5,186 nt of DNA from Clostridia bacterium (GTDB lineage: Bacteria; Bacillota_A; Clostridia; Christensenellales; Borkfalkiaceae): the NCBI GenBank assembly GCA_017399665.1, contig JAFQBR010000321.1:1-5186 (forward strand), read 5' to 3'. Below are positions 1-5,186 of the stretch, one piece after another (positions within the stretch are counted from its first letter, which is position 1; every line of letters begins with the position of its first letter). Below the pieces are notes generated by a model. That model was not told the origin of the DNA. It searched no databases and was given only the letters and a program-made list of their open reading frames with translations. A program made the translations under genes and the position numbers.

Positions 1-73
1 CCACTAACTTGCATCTAAACTTTATTTGCAAAAATAACTGAATTATTAATTTACAAAATAACAAAAATAATAT

Positions 74-99
74 AAGGGGCATAAGATTGCCCCTTTTTT
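74..99 (+). terminator. Rho-independent terminator just upstream of pth
   Basis: A perfect 7-bp inverted repeat, AAGGGGC (74-80) and GCCCCTT (89-95), encloses an 8-base loop. The 3' arm runs into an uninterrupted T tract (94-99). This is the standard layout of an intrinsic terminator for + strand transcription, presumably ending a gene that lies left of the window. It finishes only 12 bases before the pth start codon, so pth transcription must either begin within or after it or read through it. On the opposite strand the hairpin is followed only by a mixed A/T stretch, so bidirectional use is less likely. Confidence 0.85.
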
Positions 100-111
100 A
101 CCCACAAAATT

Positions 112-678
112 ATGAAAATTATATTTGGGCTGGGAAATCCCGGCAGTACTTACGAAAAAAATTATCATAATCTCGGCTTTATGGCAATAGATAAAGCTTG
201 TGAAAAATTAGGCGTTGCTTTAACAAAAAAGGGACGTCAGGGTCTGTATGGCGAAAAAAATATCAACGGCGAAAAGGTAATTTTTGTTAAACCGCAAACC
301 TATATGAATAATAGTGGGGAATGCGTCGCTGCATTTATGTCATACTATAAATGCAAACCGCAAGATATTTTGGTTATTTATGACGATATCGATATAGACA
401 AAGGATGTTTGCGCTACCGCCCGCACGGCTCGCCTGGAACGCATAACGGCATGAGAAGTATTATAGCTCATATCGGGCAGGATTTTCCTCGCCTTAGAGT
501 GGGGGCAAAAAAGACTAATCCAGACATTCCTTTAATTGATTACGTTTTAATGAATATGACAAAAGAAGACAGCGAAATTTTAGCCCCCGCTATTATTAGA
601 GCAGGCGACTGCGCTGTTGATTTTGCAAACGGATTGAATAACGATCAACTTATGGCTGAGTATAATAAAAACGTATAA
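112..678 (+). CDS. pth: Peptidyl-tRNA hydrolase (Pth family)
   Basis: Cytoplasmic esterase that cleaves the bond between peptide and tRNA in peptidyl-tRNAs that drop off ribosomes, returning tRNA to the pool; normally essential in bacteria. The 188-residue product has the usual length. It opens with the family signature GLGNPG (6-11), whose Asn9 corresponds to the conserved substrate-binding Asn. The catalytic His is His19 in NYHNLGF (17-23). Further hallmarks are QTYMNNSG (62-69, Asn66), YDDID (90-94, with the Asp that assists the His) and GTHNGMRSI (109-117, Asn112). The variant NYHN in place of the common TRHN keeps the catalytic His and Asn. The start is fixed because Pth proteins begin with this strand directly; no AGGAG-like site precedes it (the upstream bases are CCCACAAAATT), so initiation looks Shine-Dalgarno-independent. 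It lies 48 bases before mfd on the same strand, in an order common in Firmicutes. Confidence 0.97.
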   Translation: MKIIFGLGNPGSTYEKNYHNLGFMAIDKACEKLGVALTKKGRQGLYGEKNINGEKVIFVKPQTYMNNSGECVAAFMSYYKCKPQDILVIYDDIDIDKGCLRYRPHGSPGTHNGMRSIIAHIGQDFPRLRVGAKKTNPDIPLIDYVLMNMTKEDSEILAPAIIRAGDCAVDFANGLNNDQLMAEYNKNV

Positions 679-726
679 AACCGCGCTATAGGTCGATTAT
701 TAAGCTGTTCGCTTGCTAAAAACGGC

Positions 727-3700
727 ATGTTACGTAATTATATAAAACCCGAAAACTTAAGCGAAGAAATAAATTCTTTGGTGCAAGACACCCGTGGTGG
801 GATTCCCACCGCGGTTTTTGGCGTTTCGTTTTCTGAAAAATGCCACTTGGCATCATCACTAGATTTGCCTGTTATTTATATTGTCAGAGATGAACTTAAC
901 GCAAAAGCTGTTTGCAGAGAGCTTCGCGCTTTGTCAGGCAAAAAGGCAGTTCATCTTCCTGCTAAAGATGACGTCTTGCTGTTTAACAAGGCATTCAATA
1001 AAGAAAGTTTATATGCTAGAATTTATGCGCTATATCAGCTTTCTTTAGGCGCAGATTTTCTTGTTGCTACCTTTGAATCTTTGCTTCAGCTAATACCTAA
1101 AAAAATTGAAAGCTTTGAAATAGTAAAGGGAAATGAATATCCCTTTGATTTTCTTATAGAAAAGCTTATATCATTTGGTTTTTCAAGGGTAGATGAAATA
1201 GAAAAGAAGGGTGAATTTACTGTTCGTGGCGATATTTTACAAATATTTCCAATAAATACAGAAGCCCCCATAAGACTGGACTTTTTTGGTGATGAGCTTG
1301 AGAAAATACGTTATTTTGATACGCTTGGCGGTAAAATAGAAGGTGAAATCAATAGCTTTGCTATCTTGCCCACCGTTGATTTTAGTATTGATGCGAGCGA
1401 AATCCCTTTAATTAAAGATAAGCTCAAAAAAGAAATTTCTTCCTTTGGGGTAAGTATTTTTGCCTCTAAGGCAAGAGATATAGTTGCAGAAATTAACAAC
1501 CAGTTGGATTTTAATCTTCGCCATCCCTGTTTATCCTTTGTTGCGCCATTGCTTGACAGCATGAAAGGGACTTTAAAAGATTACATGGGCGAAAATGCGG
1601 TAGTTGTTTATGACGAAGGTAAGCTTTTAAACGATAGCTTGGTTGGAACGTTAAAGGAACACGTTGAAAGATGTTTATCCTTAAAGAGAAATGGCGAATG
1701 TTTTTCTTTTACTGTAAATCAGCTAAAAAGTGATAAAGAAATTGCAAAAGAATTAAATCTTTCACGCAAAATGTCACTTCAAAGCTTAACAACGGCAATT
1801 CCCTTTTTTAGTCCGCTTAAAACTTATAGATTAAAATGCTCGCCAATAGCAAGATATTCGTTACGCCCAGAGGACTTTTTTGCAGACGTTAAGAACTGGA
1901 AAAGGCTTGGCTACCGCGTTTTAATTGCGTGCGGAACAACCGAAAGGGCAGAACGTACCTTTAATATGCTTGAAGATAGAAAGATTTTTTCTGATTTAGG
2001 CAATGATTTCCCCGAAAATTTTGAAGGGGTAAAGGTTACTTCCTTTTATTTGGCAACAGGCTTTATTTATCATGATGCAAAGTTTGTTTTAATTGGAACA
2101 AACGATTTATTTGCAAGACAGGAAAGAGAGAAGAAAATTAAACGTCGCCGTAACGATTTATACACAGCGCCAGAAATTGGGGATTTTTGTGTTCACGAAG
2201 TTCACGGTATAGGTATTGTAAGGGGCACTCAAAAAATAACCACTACGGACGGAACGAAGGATTACGTTGCAATAGAGTATCGCGGTGGGGATATGCTCTA
2301 CGTTTGCGTAGACAATATGGACCGACTTTCTAAATACCTTGGCGGGGAAGAAAAACCCAGTCTTTCTAAAATAGGTTCAAATGAATTTGAAAGGGTAAAA
2401 GAGCGCGTTAAAGCGTCTATAGCCCGACTTACTATAAATTTAAAGCAGCTTTACCGCGAAAGAGCAGAGCAAAAAGGATTTGCCTTTTCAGCAGACAACG
2501 AGCTTATGCAAGAGTTTGAAGATGCCTTCGAATTTGACGAAACGGAAGACCAAATTCAATCTATTGCAGAAATAAAAAGAGATATGGAAAGCACTAAGGT
2601 TATGGATAGACTTTTGTGCGGGGACGTTGGATATGGTAAAACCGAGGTTGCGCTTCGCGCCGCTTTTAAGTGTGTGCTTGACGGCAAACAGGTTGCGTTA
2701 ATTGCTCCAACAACTATACTTTGCGAACAGCATTACATGACCTGTTTAAAAAGATTTGCGCCATACGGATTAAGAATTGGCGTACTTAACAGGTTTAGAA
2801 CGCCGGCAATGCATTCAAAAACTTTGTTTGCGCTTAAAAATGGAGAAATAGACATTGTAATCGGTACGCATAGACTGTTTTCAAAGGACGTAGAATTTTC
2901 TGACCTTGGTCTTTTGATAATAGACGAAGAACAGCGCTTTGGTGTTGAACATAAGGAAAAAATCAAGCTTTTAAAGAAAAACGTAGATACTTTAAGCTTG
3001 TCTGCAACACCCATTCCAAGAACGCTCCATATGTCACTTTCTGGAATAAGAGATATAAGTGTTATAAACACCCCTCCAACAACCAGAATTCCCGTTCAGG
3101 TATTTGTTTTGGAAGAGAGTGACGCGCTTATTCGCGACGCTGTAATTAAAGAACTTTCGCGTGAAGGGCAAACCTTTATTTTGTTCAATAGAGTAGAGGG
3201 CATAGAGGCGTTTAGCGCGCATATAGCCCAACTTATTCCCGAGGCAAAGGTTGTTTTTGGGCATGGACAAATGAAGGAAAAAGAGCTTGAAGAACGAATA
3301 CTTGCCTTTTACAGAAAGGAATATGACGTGCTTGTTTCTACAACCATAATAGAAAACGGTGTGGATTTGCCGTCGGCTAACACGATAATAATAATCGAGG
3401 CTGATAAGCTTGGCCTTTCCACCCTTTACCAGCTTAAAGGACGGGTGGGCAGAAGCGATAAAATGGCAAGGGCGTATTTTACCTATAAGGCAGATAGCGT
3501 TTTAACAGACTCTGCATACAAAAGGCTTTCGGCTCTGACTGAATATTCAGAGCTTGGCAGTGGCTTTAAAATCGCCATGCGCGACCTTGAAATTCGCGGT
3601 GCGGGCAACGTTATGGGGAAAGAACAGCACGGGCACATGGATAAAATAGGTTACGAGCTTTATTCAAAGCTATTAAAGCAACAGCTTGGCGAAGTTACTT

Positions 3701-4152
3701 TAAATTATCAAACGGAAATAGACGTTGGCGTAAGCGCCTTTATTCCCGAAAATTACCTTGCATCAAGCGCAGTTAGAATGGATTGCTATAAGCAAATAGC
3801 GGAAATTAAAAACGATGGAGATGAAAAGAGGGTGCTAACCTCAATGCGTGAAAATTATGGTGAGATACCAGAAGAAACGCTTAATCTTATCAAAATCGCA
3901 AGACTTAAGGAATATTGCAATTATTTTGGCGTTGTAAAGGCCGAAATTTCTAAAAAATGTGCAAAATTGACATTCCCCAATTTACCCTCCTTAAACAAGG
4001 ACGGGCTTATGGACGTAATTAACGCAAATAAGCAAATAGCGACCTTGGGCTTTGATGAAAATCCTTATATTTCATTCAATCAAGATTGCGTAAGTAGCGA
4101 AGAAGTGCTTTTAAGAATGATAAATTTCTTGAAAAGTGCTATAAAAAACTGA
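727..4152 (+). CDS. mfd: Transcription-repair coupling factor Mfd
   Basis: DNA translocase that binds RNA polymerase stalled at lesions, pushes it off with ATP hydrolysis and recruits UvrA to start strand-specific nucleotide excision repair. At 1141 residues it is full length for the family. The UvrB-like N-terminal module has a degenerate nucleotide site (GVSFSEK, 32-38), then GEFTVRGDILQIFP (162-175) and PIRLDFFGDELEKIR (181-195). The CarD-like RNA polymerase interaction domain starts near 484 (GDFCVHEVHGIGIV, 485-498). The translocase core carries Walker A GDVGYGKT (632-639), DEEQ (733-736), SATPIPRT (759-766), STTIIENGVDLP (871-882) and QLKGRVGRSD (902-911), followed by RGAGN (957-961). 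The C-terminal regulatory TRCF domain begins near residue 1000. No frameshift or missing motif is seen. The ATG at 727 is the only plausible start after the pth stop and lacks a clear Shine-Dalgarno site. The protein contains a single Trp and about 17 Cys. It is probably co-transcribed with pth. Confidence 0.98.
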   Translation: MLRNYIKPENLSEEINSLVQDTRGGIPTAVFGVSFSEKCHLASSLDLPVIYIVRDELNAKAVCRELRALSGKKAVHLPAKDDVLLFNKAFNKESLYARIYALYQLSLGADFLVATFESLLQLIPKKIESFEIVKGNEYPFDFLIEKLISFGFSRVDEIEKKGEFTVRGDILQIFPINTEAPIRLDFFGDELEKIRYFDTLGGKIEGEINSFAILPTVDFSIDASEIPLIKDKLKKEISSFGVSIFASKARDIVAEINNQLDFNLRHPCLSFVAPLLDSMKGTLKDYMGENAVVVYDEGKLLNDSLVGTLKEHVERCLSLKRNGECFSFTVNQLKSDKEIAKELNLSRKMSLQSLTTAIPFFSPLKTYRLKCSPIARYSLRPEDFFADVKNWKRLGYRVLIACGTTERAERTFNMLEDRKIFSDLGNDFPENFEGVKVTSFYLATGFIYHDAKFVLIGTNDLFARQEREKKIKRRRNDLYTAPEIGDFCVHEVHGIGIVRGTQKITTTDGTKDYVAIEYRGGDMLYVCVDNMDRLSKYLGGEEKPSLSKIGSNEFERVKERVKASIARLTINLKQLYRERAEQKGFAFSADNELMQEFEDAFEFDETEDQIQSIAEIKRDMESTKVMDRLLCGDVGYGKTEVALRAAFKCVLDGKQVALIAPTTILCEQHYMTCLKRFAPYGLRIGVLNRFRTPAMHSKTLFALKNGEIDIVIGTHRLFSKDVEFSDLGLLIIDEEQRFGVEHKEKIKLLKKNVDTLSLSATPIPRTLHMSLSGIRDISVINTPPTTRIPVQVFVLEESDALIRDAVIKELSREGQTFILFNRVEGIEAFSAHIAQLIPEAKVVFGHGQMKEKELEERILAFYRKEYDVLVSTTIIENGVDLPSANTIIIIEADKLGLSTLYQLKGRVGRSDKMARAYFTYKADSVLTDSAYKRLSALTEYSELGSGFKIAMRDLEIRGAGNVMGKEQHGHMDKIGYELYSKLLKQQLGEVTLNYQTEIDVGVSAFIPENYLASSAVRMDCYKQIAEIKNDGDEKRVLTSMRENYGEIPEETLNLIKIARLKEYCNYFGVVKAEISKKCAKLTFPNLPSLNKDGLMDVINANKQIATLGFDENPYISFNQDCVSSEEVLLRMINFLKSAIKN

Positions 4153-4161
4153 AAAGGTAAG

Positions 4162-4195
4162 AAAAAGTTAAAAAATATTATTTAATTTGCTTTTT
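4162..4195 (+). terminator. Possible weak AT-only hairpin after mfd
   Basis: AAAAAG (4162-4167) can pair with CTTTTT (4190-4195), and TTAAA (4168-4172) with TTTAA (4181-4185), giving an interrupted stem around an 8-base loop with a 4-base bulge (TTTG). It starts 10 bases after the mfd stop and ends in five Ts. With only one G-C pair it is a poor terminator on paper. The A-rich 5' part could equally serve as an UP-like element for the promoter just downstream. I list it because it is the only terminator candidate between mfd and the next gene. Confidence 0.25.
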
Positions 4196-4210
4196 GAGGC
4201 GTAAAAGTTC

Positions 4211-4239
4211 TTGCTTTACTGCAACTTATTTTGTATAAT
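4211..4239 (+). promoter_or_regulatory. Sigma-A type promoter of the lipoprotein gene
   Basis: A perfect -10 hexamer TATAAT (4234-4239) sits 17 bases downstream of a partial -35 TTGCTT (4211-4216, first three bases matching TTGACA). The region upstream (4153-4190) is A/T-rich, as UP elements often are. Transcription would start near 4246, leaving an untranslated leader of about 110 bases before the ATG at 4359. This implies that the third gene can be expressed independently of pth-mfd. Support is from consensus and spacing only. Confidence 0.65.
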
Positions 4240-4245
4240 ATATAA

Positions 4246-4358
4246 GAAAAAATATGGGTGGATTTTGCCCTGTTTGCATTTTTAATGGAATTAAGGGTGT
4301 AAATGGGCGCACAAATAAAACATATAAAAAGTACAACACCCCAAATCAGGAGAGTTTT
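4246..4358 (+). promoter_or_regulatory. Long 5' leader with inverted repeat before the RBS
   Basis: This is the predicted untranslated leader between the promoter and the lipoprotein ATG. It contains three G-triplet blocks (GGGTG at 4256-4260, GGGTGT at 4295-4300, GGGCG at 4305-4309) and two C blocks (GCCC at 4267-4270, ACACCCC at 4336-4342). GGGTGT can pair over 6 bp with ACACCC (4336-4341), which ends 6 bases before AGGAG. GGG at 4256-4258 can pair with CCC at 4268-4270, and GGGTG (4256-4260) could compete for CACCC. I recognise no known riboswitch family here. An ATG at 4254 is in frame with the lipoprotein (35 codons, no stop). Whether the leader is regulatory is inference. Confidence 0.35.
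4348..4352 (+). promoter_or_regulatory. Shine-Dalgarno site deciding the lipoprotein start
   Basis: AGGAG, followed by AG, lies 6 bases before the ATG at 4359, which is near-ideal spacing. It selects this ATG over the in-frame ATG at 4254, which has only A-rich sequence upstream. It is the only strong ribosome binding site in the window; pth and mfd have none. Confidence 0.88.
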
Positions 4359-5186
4359 ATGAGAAAAATTCTAACAAAAATCGTAACACTTGTTCTTATA
4401 GTGGCAATGTCTGTTACAACCTTCACCGCATGCGGTTTAGTTTCTGTTAACACAGAAAGAGATATGGCTCAAACCGTTGCAGTTGTTGATATCGACTTGG
4501 CAGAGGGCACAGCCGCTGGAACCGACACCGTTGATGCTGAAGAAATCAAGAAAAGCGAAATGATTTCCGCTTTCATGTCTTACGGCTATATGTACGTTCA
4601 ATCTTACGGTCAAACAACTGAACAAGTTTACCAAATGATTCTTGACAACCTTGTTCAAAACAGAATTATTATTCAAGGCGCAAGAAGAGATTTAGCAAAG
4701 ACTTACAATGATATGCTTTCTTCACAGGAAGAACCCGCTACTGAATTCCTTAAATATTTTAAGGCTAATGCAACTGCAAACGGTGTAGCTATCAACTCTA
4801 AGAGTGGTGAAAGCGAAAATCTTAAAAAATATTTAACAGCGTACGAAATTGCTCAAGCAAACTACAACGTAAAAAAGAGCATCAATCAAATGATCGACTC
4901 TTACGCTGCAGATGAAGAAGAAACTGAAGAAAAGGAAGATGAAACTTACGAAGTAAGAGCAACTCCCACTTCTGATGTTGAAGTTCCTGAATACGAATAC
5001 GAATTCAAGACACATACTCCTTCTGAAGACGATTATAAGGTTGCTTTATTAACTTTAAAGGGTAAAACCATAGGCGATCCTGCAGTTTTAGTTGAAAGCG
5101 TTGCTGATTTAAAGAGCGCGTGTGCTAACTCTTACGATTTAAGCATGGCTGTATATGAAAACTATACAATCGACCTTTCTACAAAC
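4359..5186 (+). CDS. SurA N-terminal-like exported lipoprotein (3' end outside window)
   Basis: The first 276 codons are present and the frame is still open at the window edge. Residues 1-25 form a lipoprotein signal peptide: a basic start (MRKILTK), a hydrophobic core (8-19) and a lipobox FTAC ending at Cys25, so the mature protein should be lipid-anchored on the outer face of the membrane. Residues 62-111 (EEIKKSEMISAFMSYGY through the helix ending QNRIIIQGARRD) resemble the helical N-terminal chaperone region of SurA/PrsA-type proteins. A second helical stretch spans about 151-182, then a very acidic linker (185-195, DEEETEEKEDE) and a Tyr/Glu-rich segment (208-216). No parvulin PPIase motif is visible up to residue 276, so isomerase activity is not shown; a chaperone-like or structural role is equally possible. 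Firmicutes often carry a PrsA-like gene after mfd, which supports the family call. Its own promoter, good RBS and C-ending Tyr/Phe codons suggest strong expression. No Trp is present. Confidence 0.85.
   Translation, partial: MRKILTKIVTLVLIVAMSVTTFTACGLVSVNTERDMAQTVAVVDIDLAEGTAAGTDTVDAEEIKKSEMISAFMSYGYMYVQSYGQTTEQVYQMILDNLVQNRIIIQGARRDLAKTYNDMLSSQEEPATEFLKYFKANATANGVAINSKSGESENLKKYLTAYEIAQANYNVKKSINQMIDSYAADEEETEEKEDETYEVRATPTSDVEVPEYEYEFKTHTPSEDDYKVALLTLKGKTIGDPAVLVESVADLKSACANSYDLSMAVYENYTIDLSTN

Noticed and set aside
1..41. Possible C-terminal tail of an upstream gene (frame 3 is open from 3 to the TGA at 39-41).
   Set aside because: At most about 12 codons with no recognisable family signature, and the other forward frames also stop early, so a coding tail cannot be supported.
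25..62. Imperfect direct repeat TTTGCAAAAATAAC (25-38) and TTTACAAAATAAC (50-62).
   Set aside because: The two copies differ by a substitution and an indel and consist almost wholly of A/T. No third copy or regular array is present, so it is probably compositional.
50..76. Possible pth promoter: TTTACA (50-55) and TATAAG (71-76), partly overlapping the terminator 5' arm.
   Set aside because: The spacer is only 15 bases and the -10 is imperfect. In such A/T-rich sequence chance matches are expected, so it is not listed as a feature.
701..714. Small hairpin AAGC-TGTTC-GCTT between pth and mfd.
   Set aside because: Only 4 bp with a 5-base loop and no T tract, too weak to call a terminator or regulatory element.
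1086..1562. Two short - strand open frames (1086-1271 and 1311-1562) within mfd.
   Set aside because: Both are antisense to conserved UvrB-like Mfd sequence or its continuation, with low-complexity products and no independent signals.
2733..3071. 112-codon open frame on the - strand within mfd.
   Set aside because: It lies opposite the conserved helicase motifs (DEEQ, SATPIPRT), resembles no family I know and has no ribosome binding context. It is the antisense reading of mfd codons.
3034..3270. 78-codon - strand open frame within mfd.
   Set aside because: Antisense to helicase domain 2 and overlapping another antisense frame; no coding features.
4437..4676. 79-codon - strand open frame opposite the lipoprotein gene.
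   Set aside because: The + strand has a signal peptide, lipobox, RBS and promoter, whereas the - strand frame has none of these.
4833..5015. 60-codon - strand open frame with a Phe-rich hydrophobic stretch that looks like a membrane segment.
   Set aside because: The Phe/Ile run is the complement of the GAA/GAT-rich codons of the acidic linker in the lipoprotein, so it is an artefact of composition.

Overview
The window looks like chromosomal housekeeping DNA from an AT-rich, low-GC Gram-positive bacterium, most likely an anaerobic member of the Clostridia. The evidence is the AT-rich codon usage, the Gram-positive style gene order (pth, mfd, then a SurA/PrsA-like lipoprotein), the classical lipobox signal peptide, and a consensus-like TATAAT promoter with an AGGAG ribosome binding site. 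TGG encodes Trp and both TAA and TGA act as stops, so the standard bacterial code fits. The lineage assignment is inference from gene order and composition.

Layout, all on the + strand. Positions 1-111 are AT-rich and non-coding as far as can be seen, and end in a compact intrinsic terminator (74-99) just before pth. Positions 112-678 are pth (peptidyl-tRNA hydrolase) and 727-4152 are mfd (transcription-repair coupling factor). Both are full length with intact catalytic motifs, and neither has a recognisable Shine-Dalgarno sequence. Positions 4153-4358 form a 206-base gap with a weak AT-only hairpin, a good sigma-A type promoter and a leader of about 110 bases. From 4359 to the window edge runs the first 276 codons of an exported lipoprotein with a SurA N-terminal-like helical region. 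Its 3' end lies outside the window.

Functionally, pth recycles peptidyl-tRNA released by aborted translation, and mfd removes RNA polymerase stalled at DNA lesions and recruits UvrA. The third gene probably acts outside the membrane as a folding factor or chaperone-like lipoprotein. It appears to have its own stronger expression signals and a different codon preference from the two genes before it.

No mobile element, CRISPR array, RNA gene or evidently new system is visible. The most useful leads are small: the unusual initiation contexts of pth and mfd, the structured leader of the lipoprotein gene with an in-frame upstream ATG, and the lipoprotein itself, in which no PPIase domain can be seen in the available part.
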